Positions 11,342 to 21,352 of a stretch of DNA of 35,861 nucleotides are shown in pieces (the stretch's first letter is position 1; the number at the start of each line of letters is the position of its first letter). The stretch is taken from positions 16,293-52,153 of the forward strand of contig DETJ01000041.1 of assembly GCA_002361595.1 (NCBI GenBank). The letters are read 5' to 3'. Position numbers and translations under genes: made by a program. The notes under the pieces are model-generated. The model saw only the letters and a list, made by a program, of their open reading frames with translations. It had not been told where the DNA came from and searched no databases. Source of the stretch: Patescibacteria group bacterium UBA3291 (GTDB lineage: Bacteria; Patescibacteriota; Gracilibacteria; Absconditabacterales; Absconditicoccaceae).

Positions 11342-12403
11342 ATGAAAACATTAGCGATAGAAACAAGTTGTGATGATACATCTCTTGCAATTGTAAATAA
11401 TGACGATTGAATTTTTAATGTTGAGAAAATTGTGATGTATTCACAGATAGAGCAACATATTCCATATTGATGAGTTTTGCCTGAAGTGGCATCTCGTTTA
11501 CATAGTGAAAAAATCGTGGCATTAGTTAATGAAATTTGATTGGAAAATATTGAAAAAGTAGATTTTATTTCGGTTACAACTAAACCAGGATTACCATGAT
11601 CTTTGGTGGTTGGGCGTACGACTGCTCATTTATTAGCAGAGTATTATCATAAACCGTTGATAGAAGTGAACCATATCCATGGGCATATTTTTTCGATTTT
11701 GCTCGAGAGAAAAGTTGAAGATATTCAATGTCCTTTGGTTATTTTGACTGCTTCGTGAGGTCATAATGATTTGTATGTAGTAAATAGAGAAAAGAAAGAG
11801 AAATTGAAAAATCTGGATACAGAGAAAGTTTGACTGTTTTATGTAACGAAGATTTGATATACTTTGGATGATGCAGCATGAGAAGCTTTTGATAAGGTTT
11901 CTAAAATGTTATGAGGTCCATATCCATGATGACCTTGGATTTCAAAACAAGCTTTACAATGAAATCATAATGAAAAATTTGAATTTAAAAGAATATTTTT
12001 ACCACTCAAAGATGATCAGATTTTTGAATTTAGTTTTTCTTGAATGAAATCTCAGGTCTTGCAATTATTATCACATATAGAAAAAGAGTGAAAAACTCTG
12101 ACTGAACAAGATATTTGTGATATTGCTTATGAATTTCAGGAAGCAACAGTTGAAACTTTGGGAAAACGTTTGATAAGAGCTGCTAAAATGTATGGAGCTA
12201 AAACTATCGCTATTGCGTGATGAGTCTCTGCAAATAAGAGATTAGCTGAATATGTGCAAGAATTAGTAGATGAATGGAATAATTCTGAATATGCAGAAAA
12301 AAAATGATTGCATGTAGATTTTGTACATCCAGTTAAAAACTTGTATTCTACAGATAATTGAGCTATGATTGGAGTGGCTGGATTGTTGATGAATCAGAAA
12401 TAA
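11342..12403 (+). CDS. tsaD: tRNA N6-adenosine threonylcarbamoyltransferase TsaD
   Basis: Catalyses the last step of t6A37 synthesis in ANN-decoding tRNAs, transferring the threonylcarbamoyl group from TC-AMP; it works with TsaB and TsaE. The 353 residues match the family length of about 340. MKTLAIETSCDDTSLAIV opens the ASKHA fold, and the metal ligands are H111 and H115 in HIHGH. LDDAAGEAFDKV and the late GGVSANKRL and TDNGAMIG motifs are all present. Many of their glycines are UGA, including both in AGGVSANK. It is divergent from the gene at 10844. A possible promoter, TTGCCT-18 nt-TATTCT, lies about 50 nt upstream but is weak. Confidence 0.97.
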
Positions 12404-12423
12404 ATCTGATTTTTAGCTAAATT

Positions 12424-12449
12424 CTTGAATTTATATCTTGAAATTCAAG
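12424..12449 (+). terminator. weak hairpin after tsaD
   Basis: An 8-bp stem CTTGAATT/AATTCAAG (12424-12431 with 12442-12449) followed only by TCGTTTTG. The U-tract is poor, so termination may be leaky. Confidence 0.4.
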
Positions 12450-12496
12450 TCGTTTTGTGTATCTTAAGTTTTCCGTTAAACAAAAAATAAAGTTTT

Positions 12497-12835
12497 ATGA
12501 AAGAAGTTGAAGACATTAAAAAAATGGTTATTTCTGCTCAAGAAAAATGGGGAGAAATTAAATGTAGTTTGAATCCTTTGTATCCACTTTCTGGAATTCT
12601 TCTTTGTGAAAAAAAAGAGAAATTGAAAAACCTTCTAGAGGATATTCGTGAGAGTATCGAGGCATTGCTTTCGTATTCTCCTATCAAGATTGATGACTGT
12701 AGGAGTGCATTAGAAAGTATCTTTAAAATAAGTGAGGGCTTGCGTGCAAGCTATGCTTTTCCTGGATATATGGAGTCTTTCTATATTATGGATACAATCA
12801 ATCTCGTAAAAGGATTGGCAAAATCTAAGAATTAG
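12497..12835 (+). CDS. hypothetical 112-aa helical protein, UGA-free
   Basis: No family recognised. The protein is largely helical and charged, with four cysteines. Pro/Tyr-rich turns (SLNPLYPLSG) separate the first helix from a basic second one; a final amphipathic stretch ends LVKGLAKSKN. All five glycines use GGN and there is no UGA codon. It ends with TAG, and a strong terminator starts one base later. No Shine-Dalgarno is evident before ATG 12497. It sits alone between tsaD (same strand) and the convergent uvrA. The function cannot be inferred. Confidence 0.75.
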   Translation: MKEVEDIKKMVISAQEKWGEIKCSLNPLYPLSGILLCEKKEKLKNLLEDIRESIEALLSYSPIKIDDCRSALESIFKISEGLRASYAFPGYMESFYIMDTINLVKGLAKSKN

Positions 12836-12836
12836 G

Positions 12837-12861
12837 CTGGAGGATTTCCTCCAGTTTTTTT
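12837..12861 (+). terminator. intrinsic terminator of the 112-aa gene
   Basis: CTGGAGGA/TCCTCCAG (12837-12844 with 12847-12854) followed by seven Ts. On the minus strand the same DNA directly follows the uvrA stop codon, but it lacks a T-tract there. Confidence 0.9.
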
Positions 12862-15800
12862 ATTTATTTTCGACTAATTTACCGTTTTCTAGATGTATTA
12901 CGTGGTCGGCAAAACGTAGAATTGTTGGATCGTGTTCAATCATTAGAATTGTATCTCATTTTTCTAGGAATGATTTGAGTACTCATAGTAATCTAGAAAT
13001 ATCTTCTGGGTGTAATCATACAGTTGGTTCATCGAGAAAATATACACAATGTCATCTATAATCTTTCAGAAGATGTCTGACTAATTTTAGTCTTTGAGAC
13101 TCCCCTCATGAAAGCATGTGGGCTGACTGTCACATTTTGAGATATCAAAGTCCAATATCGCACATAAGTTTTAGTTCACGTGTGATATTATCCATTTCAT
13201 GAAAAAAATCTAACGCATCAGAAATATACATATCTAGCACGTCTGCAATATTTTTTCCACGCCATTTTATTTGAAGAACTTCAGGTTTATATCTTTTTCA
13301 TTTACATAATTCGCATGGTACGTAAGTATCTGGTAAGAATTGTAATTCTATTTTCTTGTATCCATATCAGTTACATGCTGGACATGCTCATTTATCAGAG
13401 TTGAAGCTGAAATAACTAGAATGAAATCATAAATATTTAGCATCGCTAGTATTTGCAAATACATCACGAATCCTGTCGAAAGTTCCTACGAAAGTTGAAG
13501 GACAGCTTCTTGGAGTTTTTCAAATGCTTGATTGATCTACGTATATTGTATTTTTGATCTCTTCATATCATTCAATTTTATCCACGGCAAGGTCTTTGTA
13601 AAATTCTTGGAGAGCGATATTTTCATAATGAGCATATTCTTCTGCACGCATGATTGGAGCAGCTAAAATATCTTCCCACGAATATCATTTTTTGAGCATT
13701 TGAAGACGGATATATGATTGTACAAATTTTTCCTTATCATTCAGAAAACGGAAAAGAGTTGTGTACATTAATGTAGTTTTTCATGCTCCAGATCATCATG
13801 TAATTACGGTAAAACTTCATAGATTTATGCTTACATCTACTTTTTGTAGATTGAATTTTTCTGCTTTACGAATTTTTACTCGTTTGTTTGATGGAGTGTG
13901 ATTAAATTCCATTTCCACTTTTTTCTTTCAGTTCATATATTGAGCTGTCAGACAATCAGATTTTAAAAATTCTGAATATGGTCATGAGAATATCAAATTT
14001 CCACCAAAATCCCCTGCTCCAGGTCAGATTTCTACTATCCAGTCTGATGCTTCTATAAATTCTTCATTATGTTCTACTACCATGATGGTATTTCACATGT
14101 CTTTTAGTTTGCGAATTGCTTGGATAGTTCTATCAATTTCTTTTCTATCAAGTCAAATTGTTGGTTCATCCAGTACGTAAACTATTCATGTAAGTTTATT
14201 TCAAAGTTGTTTAGCAAGACGTAAACGCTGAATTTCTCATCATGAAAGTGTATCAATTTGTCTGTTTGTAGTTAAATATCCTAGTCATAAATCTTCAATA
14301 GTCTGAACTCTATCGAGTAAAGGATTTGTGATACGGTGGATTAGTACTGGAGGTTGCTCGGTTGAATCAATAAATAGTTGAAGTAATTCACGCATTTCTT
14401 CCAGAGGAATTTTCTGTAAATCCCAGATATTTATTTTTTCATATCCATCATCTTCTGGTTTAGCAAAAGGTAAATCTTGCTGTAAAAATGATTCAGAATA
14501 ATGTGGCAATTTTTTAACGTGTTTTACTGCTTTTGATGGAAAAGTAAGAAAAACATGTAGAGATTCTCTTTTAATTTTTGATCAGAAACATTGAGGACAT
14601 GGTTTCATATCGAGCATCGCTTGAAAATCTACTGTAAGCATTCATTTTTCGAATTGGTCTTTGATTACGTCTTCCATTCATACGTATTTGAAACTAGCCC
14701 ATTTTCATTTTACTGGAATTCTGCTTCAGATTGGTAAACGTAATTCTTCATTATCTCAATACACCACAATATGCAAAAACCATTCTGGTTGGTCTTTCCA
14801 GATTTTTTCTAAATCTTGGTCGTATTTTTCACAGAGTTTACGCAATATTGCTTGTCAGATATTTGAATCTCTCCATGGTAGAATAGCATCTTTTAGTGGA
14901 GAATTTGGTTCAATTATTTTATCAAAATCTACCTGTAAAATTTCTCCAAGTCCATGACAGCATTCACAGGCTCATTCTCAACGGTTTGGAGAGAAGTGTT
15001 GAGTTGTGAATTCTGGATATGTGATGTTACAGTTTGGACAAAACATTTTGTCAGTGAATCGTTGGATTTCTCTGTCATTTTGGTTAGACAACCTCTCCAC
15101 CGCTTCGCGGTTCCCCTCTCCTCACAGAGAGGAATTTTTTTTCTTCTTTGATGTGATTTCGATATTCGAAAGTCACGTATTTTCTACTTTTGAAACTGAG
15201 GCTGATTCTCATGATTTATCCATCACGTAAACTCAGAATTTTTGAGCTTCTCAGAGAATTTTGATGATATCTTCTTTTAGTCTTGGTAGTTTTTCTTCAT
15301 CAATACTGATACGGTCGTAGATTCCATAAATTTTGAGTGGAAAATATTCATCTTTTACTACAGGATCTTCAAGGTAAAAATACTCGATAGGTACAGAAAA
15401 AGCTGTTTTTTCTTTCTGGTTTTTCTTTTCTTTTAGAGATAATTCTTGGTCTTCGATATTTTTTGAAAGTGAAATTTTAGAATCTTTTTCGATAGGAGCA
15501 GAAAGGAGTAAATATCTGGTAAATCATGATCATTTCTCGATTTTTGACCTGTTATTTTTTACGAATTTTTGTAAATCAGCTTTTGTATTTAGTCTTCCAG
15601 ATTCTTTTAGTAGATATAATTTTTTTCACATGTACTTCTCTTTGATTTCTCACATAATCTGATCTACATTCTTTGGCTTGATGTGTGCTCCACAGTTATA
15701 GCAATAACTTTCTCAAATCTTAGCAAAAAGAAGTCTGGTATAATCATCAATTTCAGTCAGAGTTCAAACTGTTGAACGGCTATTTCATCCACGTTTATTT

Positions 15801-16105
15801 TGTTCTATGGCAATTGCAGGAGAAAGTCATGCACAGTATGCTATATCTGGTCTTTCTCAGAGATTGAAAAATTGACGCAAATAGCTGGAAAGGGATTCAA
15901 TATAACGAAACTGCCCTTCTTTGTAAATTGTTTCGAAAGCTAGAGAAGATTTTCCAGAACCTGAAACTCATGTGAATGTAATAATTTGATTTTTTGGTAA
16001 AACTAGGTCGATATTTTTCAGATTATTCGTTTTGATTCATTCTAAAACTATTACATCAGATTGATCTGGAGAAAGTGCTGTATTTGTGCTTTTTTTTGTA
16101 ACCAT
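12860..16105 (-). CDS. uvrA: excinuclease ABC subunit A (UvrA), longer than usual
   Basis: DNA-damage recognition ATPase of nucleotide excision repair, acting with UvrB and UvrC. The ORF of 1081 aa exceeds the usual ~940. The first P-loop is GVSGSGKSS near residue 45, followed by FETIYKEGQFRYIESLSSY; a zinc-finger half YCYNCGAHI, CPNCNITYPEF, the first ABC signature, the second P-loop TGGSGAGKTT and the second signature LSGGESQRL are all readable. Several P-loop and signature glycines are UGA. Part of the extra length is a segment near residues 322-340 encoded by half a hairpin repeat (15092-15133) that keeps the frame. ATG 16105 gives MVTKKSTNTALS before the core VLEGIKTNNLKNI. It is convergent with the gene at 12497. 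Confidence 0.96.
15092..15133. repeat. half copy of the nested-hairpin repeat, inside uvrA
   Basis: It contains CCACCGCTTCGCGG followed by CCCCTCTCCTCACAGAGAGG, two adjacent hairpins. These match the right half of the element at 33782-33892 (CCACCGCAAGCGGT then CTCCTTTCAAAAAGGAG). It is in frame and contributes an Arg/Glu/Gly-rich stretch (GEGNREAVERL) to UvrA, in a region between conserved motifs. Confidence 0.7.
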
Positions 16106-16190
16106 GAGAAACTGAAATTATTAAAAAATTTTGGGTCAAAATTCAATCTGTAAGATTAGGTATTTTGTATGGAATTGCAAGTTTATAAAT

Positions 16191-16217
16191 TAAAAAAGCG
16201 ATCTAATATAGACCGCT
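16191..16217 (-). terminator. intrinsic terminator of the small membrane-anchored gene
   Basis: Minus strand AGCGGTCTA/TAGATCGCT with a 3-nt loop and one G-U pair, then TTTTTT. It begins 18 nt after the in-frame UGA of the gene. If that UGA is read as glycine, the first TAG stop falls inside this hairpin. Confidence 0.9.
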
Positions 16218-16589
16218 ATTAAGTTGGTTTTGAAATCATTGCATGGGTTTGTAATTGTTATAAACAATAGCCCATTTGATTTTTCTCGTATCGTTTCCTA
16301 TGCGCTGACCAGAAATCATAATCTGATTGATTGTGTCTTTTGCAAGGACGTTCTCGAAGTAGTCCTTGAACTCATCTGGTGTAGCTGTGAGCTCGATGCA
16401 GTAGGTAGAAGCACTGTATCCCAAATTTGTTGGAATTGTGATACTGGTTGGTGGAGCCTGGATTGCGGTTTGAACTTTATCAACTTTGCTGTCAATGTAG
16501 CCATCAAAAGCTGCTACTTCAAAGAACATAATCACAATCATAGCGATTACGCCGAGAATAATGCCGATAATTTTTAAAGTTTTTTTCAT
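16203..16589 (-). CDS. small membrane-anchored protein, UGA-free except at its apparent end
   Basis: No family recognised. It begins with a Lys-rich start and one hydrophobic helix (IIGIILGVIAMIVIMFF), then an extracytoplasmic domain of about 90 residues with a single Cys. The first 117 codons contain no UGA, and all glycines there use GGN. At 16238-16236 a UGA occurs where the protein would end under the standard code (end ...NYKPMQ), with a terminator 18 nt later. With UGA=Gly the product gains 12 residues and stops at TAG 16205-16203, within the terminator stem. The coordinates follow the latter reading; 16236-16589 is the standard-code alternative. A good Shine-Dalgarno (GTGAGGT) and a TTGACT promoter precede it. 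Confidence 0.75.
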
Positions 16590-16638
16590 AATACCTCACT
16601 TTTTTTGTTTGACAATGTTTATTATTTTTATTTTGCTC

Positions 16639-16666
16639 TATATATTATTTTTATTGTAAAAGTCAA
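16639..16666 (-). promoter_or_regulatory. sigma70-like promoter of the small membrane-anchored gene
   Basis: Minus strand TTGACT, 16-nt spacer, TATATA. The -35 box lies inside the last codons of the upstream DUF192 gene, and its TGA is one of that gene's glycine codons. Confidence 0.6.
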
Positions 16667-17133
16667 GAATGTATGTTGATTAGCTCACATTTATCTCAAA
16701 TATTGAATAATCATTTTTCACTAATCAATCATTGATTAATTTCCAAAACATATTGAGCTTCAGATTTTGGTTTATATGATGGACATTCATCTGTTTTACA
16801 AGGATCCATTTGGATAATATCCACAATTTTTAAATCTGAATCTAATCGAATTCATGCTAGTGGAATTAAGGTATTTTTCATCCAAAAAGAATAAGTTCAT
16901 ACTTGATCGAAGATGAAAAGCATTCAATTTTCATCAGATAGAGATTCTCTATACATGAGTCATAATTGGCGTGATTCTGGAGTATCTGCAATTTCTATGT
17001 TGAAACAAGTGTTATTACAGCAAATTTTTGGATTTTCTACTTCTCATGCTTCGTATTTGAATATGATAAAAGATGTGATTAAAAGTAAGATGAATATGAT
17101 GATTCAGCTTGTGATTTTAGTTGGTGTCTTCAT
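16651..17133 (-). CDS. DUF192 family membrane-anchored protein
   Basis: A 160-aa protein with one N-terminal membrane helix (residues ~8-26, IIIFILLLITSFIIF) and an exported DUF192 domain. The family motifs are clear: IADTPESRQLGLMYRESL, ENGMLFIFDQ, SFWMKNTLIPL and the CKTDECPSYKP loop, then AQYVLEINQG and IGDK. The biochemical role of DUF192 is not established. A Cys-Cys pair (ICCNNTC) follows the membrane segment. The frame is open upstream through a hairpin repeat, but ATG 17133 gives a normal signal-anchor start. It lies downstream of the pseudouridine synthase, separated by the repeat element. Confidence 0.92.
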
Positions 17134-17157
17134 GCTTGAAATTATGTGATAAATATT

Positions 17158-17270
17158 TCTGTGCTCCTTTTTGAAAGGAGCTCCCCGATTTATCGGGGTG
17201 AGGATTTTTATATGTGATGTGTAAAAATCCCCTCGGCATTGCCGTATCCCCTTTCGTAAAGGGGAATAAG
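17158..17270. repeat. nested-hairpin repeat element, copy 1 (~113 bp)
   Basis: Read on the minus strand it contains, in order, CCCCTTTACGAAAGGGG, CGGCAATGCCG, a long stem GGATTTTTA...TAAAAATCC, CCCCGATAAATCGGGG and CTCCTTTCAAAAAGGAG. The same order and spacing occur on the plus strand at 33782-33892. It fills the gap between the pseudouridine synthase stop (17271) and the DUF192 start. It has no coding capacity of its own and resembles a MITE or REP-type element. Confidence 0.85.
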
Positions 17271-17963
17271 CTAAACGAATTTCCACTCTCATTCTGGTAA
17301 ATCTTTGGGTAGAGTGTATTGTGCTTCTTTGATGCGTTTTAAATCGATTAAATTATATCATAGCTTTTTGATAACTCTCCTAATGTGACGTTTCTTTCAT
17401 TCATTCAAGATAACTTTGTATGTAAGAGGTTCTTTTGTTGGCTGGATATCTAGAAATTTGAGTTGTTCTCATTCATCTATAATTCAGCTTTTTACTTTTT
17501 GACGATCTCATTCACGAAATGGTGTAGAAAGCTGGATTAAATATTCTTTTTCGATTTGGAATTTTGGATGTTCGAATTGATGAACTAATGAGGGAGTATT
17601 TGTGAGTAAAACCAATCCACGGCTATCTTTGTCTAGGCGACCGATGTAATATCGATTTTTGAATTCCTCTGGAAGTAATTCGTAAATTGTAGCATTATGT
17701 GGATCGGATTTGGAAACTACGTATCATTTAGGTTTATTGAATAGAATTAGCTTTCATTTCGGAGATTCAGACTTTTCAGAGATTGTTATATTTTCTTTAT
17801 TTCATTCTTCATCGATAATTGTAAGTATATCTCTGTCTTTTAGCTCAGATTTATATGATTCAATTTTTTGATTATTTAAAAAAATCTGACCATTTTGAAT
17901 TAATGATACAATTTTACGACGAGATAGTCATTTTGAATTCTGTAAAAATGGGATAATTTGCAT
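17271..17963 (-). CDS. RsuA/RluB-family pseudouridine synthase
   Basis: Isomerises specific uridines in rRNA to pseudouridine. The 230-aa protein starts with an S4-type RNA-binding domain (SRRKIVSLIQNGQIFLNN). The catalytic domain follows, with LILFNKPKGYVVSKSDPHN and the active-site stretch YYIGRLDKDSRGLVLLTN, in which the Asp of RLDKDS is the expected catalytic residue. KEYLIQL and the C-terminal RHIRRVIKKLG also fit the family. The distinction between RsuA (16S), RluB and RluE/F (23S) cannot be made here. The TAG stop borders the hairpin repeat. The start MQIIPFLQNSKGLSRRK at 17963 is supported by the S4 domain. Confidence 0.92.
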
Positions 17964-18031
17964 AACTTAATGATATTTTTTGGATGCGATAAATCAAGTG
18001 ATGAAAAAAAACAAAAAAAGTCCTTGAAAAT

Positions 18032-18060
18032 TTGCATTATTTTGTGTTTTGTGTTATAAT
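18032..18060 (+). promoter_or_regulatory. sigma70-like promoter for the 18091 gene cluster
   Basis: TTGCAT, 17-nt spacer, perfect TATAAT, ending 31 nt before ATG 18091. The same TTGCAT -35 box with 17-nt spacing precedes the DUF2207 gene. Confidence 0.75.
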
Positions 18061-18090
18061 GATATATAAATTTTATAACTTTTAAAATTT

Positions 18091-18381
18091 ATGGATAAAA
18101 AAGAGTATTTACAGAAAATTTTAACTCAATTAGAACCAATACGAGATCTTGCAAAATGATTGAAAATTTTGGTTGATGAATGAAATTTGGGAGATGATAT
18201 TTTGGATATTCTAATAAATGCGGTACAATGAGCTATAAATACTACCAAATCAGAATTAGATAAACAAAAACTACAAAAATGACTAGATGCACTAAATAAA
18301 ATGAAAGAGATGGAAGAAGAAAGTAAGATGCAGGATGAAAAAGATTTGGAAGAGTTGGATGAAATGCTTGAAAATATTTAA
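18091..18381 (+). CDS. small helical protein, paralogue of 10352 and 20455
   Basis: A 96-aa acidic, all-helical protein without signal peptide. It is about half identical to the 96-aa product at 20455 (same length) and more distantly similar to the 102-aa product at 10352. Shared blocks are DKKEYLQKIL/TKKEYLIKIL, LEPIRD, GDDILDILINAV and the acidic end SKMQDEKDLEELDEMLENI. It is the first gene after a strong promoter, and the 666-aa protein follows after 24 nt. I know no function for this family; its repeated position directly before larger proteins suggests a dedicated partner or chaperone (inference). Four glycines are UGA. Confidence 0.88.
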
Positions 18382-18405
18382 TTTTATTTATTAATATTTA
18401 TTAAA

Positions 18406-20406
18406 ATGCAATTGTTTAACGGTTTGAATATGGGAATGGTTAAATTTTATAGATTAAATTTTGAAAATAATCCGGAAACAGGAAATGGTAATGCTGAAGA
18501 AATAAATTATTCTGAAAAATTAAACACTATTAACCAAAAAATTGATGAGTTAAAGAAAGAAGACACAAATACAGAAAATGATGAGAATGCAAAAAAAGAA
18601 TTAAATGATATTTTGACTAATAGTTTTAATGTTAAATTTGTTGAAAGCTTGGATGAAACTCAAAAAATTACGTTAAAAAATTCTATTAAAAATGTTTTAG
18701 AGGCTCATAAAAATGAAGAGAATTTTCAATTAGAATATAAGTGACTGATTGATTTAGCAAAAGCTTTATGAGTAGAATGATACGAAAGCACAGAAAAATT
18801 AGATAGAAAACTTTGAATAAATTGAGATATTAATGATGAATCAATTCAATTACTGGAAGATTGAAAAACAACAGATTGAAAATTTTATGATAAAGGTAAA
18901 AAGGTGGAAACTCCTCCTGAGTGGGTGAATACAGTTATAGAAAATATTAATAAACAAGAAACGACTCTTAAAGCTCTTTTATCAAATGATAGTCAATATA
19001 AGGATAATGAATGACTCAAAAAAGCTAATAGATTATTGAAAAATATTCAAGATATTATTAAAAATCCTGTTGATGATAACGTAAAACTTCTACAACAATA
19101 TATTTTTGATAATTTGGATGATAATATGTTAGATGAAAGTAATTGAAATTTCAAAGAAACCTTTTTGAAAAAAAATAAATATAATGAATCAACGAAACAA
19201 TTTGATTGAAAGTTTTGAGAAACTACATTAGCATGATTAAATAAAGTATTAGAAAAAACAGGAAAATATATTGATAGTTTTAAAGATCAACCTAATGAAT
19301 GAACAGAAGAAGAGCCTTTTAAAAATGTAAAAGTTAAAGAAAATTTTTCTATAAAATGAGTGTCTAGTGTTAATGCTGAAGATTTAATTGATGGCTTTGA
19401 TGGCTTACCCGATGGAGCAACAGCTGAATTTAAAGATGGGAAATGAATAAATATAAAAAATCTTTATAACGATGATAAAAAATCTCAAGAGGTAACAGTT
19501 ATTTTAAAAATTTGAGATAAAACTAGAGAGATTACAATTAGTGCTGGACTTGATGCTGTTAATCAACAATTGTTATTACAAGAAAAACAAAATACTGTTT
19601 GAACTCCAGAAAGACCGACAAATCCGATAGATACCACTCCATATGTGGATAATCAATGAAATAAATATCAAGTGATGGGAAACAGTCAAACAATTGCTGG
19701 TAGGGCCAATTTGCATTGAGTTACTTTTTATGCTGCAGAAGCATATACTGGAACTGAACCAAAAAACGGAGAACAATGGCAAACTTTTGAAACTCCAGCT
19801 AATGGAGATTATGAATGTCTTATGAAAATGTGAGACAGTGTTTATAAAGTAAAAGTGGATCAGAATTGAAATATTTGTCCTACTGCAGTTAATATGATGA
19901 GTAATGTACCTGTAGTTATGGAAAATAGTGCCTCTGGTAAGGCATATATTGAAAATAAATTGCCTGATGCTTTAAAAGGCAAAGGTATAACAATTTGATG
20001 GGATTGAGAAGATTATACTATTTCCTTACCATGATGATGAAAAAACTTGACTGTAGAGCCGATGACTATTGATTGAAAATGGATATGAAGTTTAACAGAT
20101 AGTTTAGCTTTTTTGAATCTTACAAACTATTTAAGAAATAGTTGAAAGATGCATGATATTGAATTTAAGAATGATAATCCAGACTTAAAACTAGAATGAG
20201 ATGAATTATATGTTAAGGTAAAAAGAACGAGGGATGTAAACTGAAAAAAAATAAGTTTATTGAAAGTTAGCAAAGATACTTTTTGATTACCAAATGATGA
20301 AAAACTACTAAAGAAATATATTAGCTATAATAATGGTGAAGATTGGTATGATAAACGGAATAAAAAGAAACCGAACAAATATTATAAACATGTTAAATTA
20401 CAATAA
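18406..20406 (+). CDS. large 666-aa protein with a possible peptidoglycan-binding-like segment
   Basis: The whole protein was not recognised. The N-terminal ~230 residues are charged and helical. Near residues 265-285, FDGKFGETTLAGLNKVL resembles the core of PG_binding_1 domains (FDGxFGxxT). The rest is beta-like, with Gly/Asp turns (DGFDGLPDGATAEFKDGKG) and a Trp-containing C-terminal part (WGGKNLTV, IDGKWIW). There is no signal peptide, cell-wall anchor or membrane helix, so export would need a leaderless route. It lies between two copies of the small helical family, with the first 24 nt upstream, and is probably co-transcribed with them. It is rich in UGA-encoded glycines, including runs of three. 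A surface or secreted role is inferred only. Confidence 0.85.
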
Positions 20407-20454
20407 TACTAAAAATCAAGTAGCAGCTTTTTATACTTATACAATGAAAACAAA

Positions 20455-20745
20455 ATGACGAAAAAGGAGTATTTAATAAAAATCTTAGAGAATCTTGAAC
20501 CTATTTGGGATTCAGCTTCTGCTTTGAAAAAAGTTGTAGAACAGGGAGCTCTTTGAGATGATGCATTGGATACTTTAATTAATGCTGTTGAATCTGGTAT
20601 TCATTCTGCAAAATCTGAAATTTCAAGATTGAAAATGAAAAAATGATTGGATGCTTTAGAAAGAATGAAGCAAATGGAAAAACAAAGTGAATTACAGGAT
20701 GAGAAAGAATTAGCAGAATTAGATAATTTAATAAATGATTTTTAG
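20455..20745 (+). CDS. small helical protein, second 96-aa paralogue
   Basis: It is 96 aa like the product at 18091, with corresponding blocks KKEYLIKILENLEPIWD, GDDALDTLINAV, KKGLDALERMKQME and SELQDEKELAELDNLINDF. No signal peptide or membrane segment is seen. It follows the 666-aa gene by 48 nt and precedes the 181-aa gene by 18 nt, so the local order is small-large-small-large, as if the pair had duplicated and the second partner had diverged. An overlapping ATG at 20443 opens another frame and is not used. Confidence 0.88.
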
Positions 20746-20763
20746 TTTTTATTACTTATTAAA

Positions 20764-21309
20764 ATGCCTGATACAAATGAAAATTTAAAAAATAATGATG
20801 AAGTTGAGAAGGATAAACTTGATTCTCTTCTTAAAGATAGTGAAAAATTGGAAGCCGATGCTAAATCAGTTGATTGAGGTGTACCTGTTAATTACATACT
20901 TAATAAACATCTTGAATGAGCTCTTGAATGAGCGTGACTTTCTCCTGATTTATTAAAAAATAATACAGATAATGAATATCGTGATTTTGTAAGAAGTACG
21001 GATGATGAATATCATGATTTTGCAGATAAAATGGATGGTGAATTTGGTGGAGAAAAACTATATAATGAATTTAATTTTATTTTGGATGGTGAAGACTTTA
21101 GTGGACTTAATAAATTTTCTGAGCAACAGATTAATAATCTTCTAAATTACCTTTCATTGTCTAATAATGAAAAATTATTTGATGATTTGTATAAAAAGAT
21201 TTCTCAGGATGATATTATGGATAAATTATATAAGTCTTGAAACAATGGTATACTTGAAAAATTTGGGAAAGTAGCGCTGGATAAAAAGAGAAATAGTAAT
21301 GAAGATTAA
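20764..21309 (+). CDS. hypothetical acidic 181-aa protein paired with the 20455 gene
   Basis: Not recognised. It is a soluble acidic helical protein with no signal peptide. The middle contains two similar short segments, NEYRDFVRSTDD and DEYHDFADKMDG, which suggests an internal duplication. The C-terminal half has helices such as NNLLNYLSLSNNEKLFDDLYK. It begins 18 nt after a member of the small helical family and so occupies the same position as the 666-aa and 2788-aa proteins, with which it shares no visible sequence. Its function is unknown; being the cargo or partner of the small protein is an inference. Confidence 0.8.
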
Positions 21310-21352
21310 ATTTAATATTATAATAATTACGATATAATAACTAGAAATTAAT

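Noticed and set aside
14661..15230. Three overlapping plus-strand ORFs of 65-98 aa
   Set aside because: They are antisense to uvrA and have no family features or start signals.
17104..17292. An N-terminal extension of the DUF192 protein running through the hairpin repeat
   Set aside because: The extension is encoded by the palindromic repeat; ATG 17133 gives a normal membrane anchor directly before the domain.
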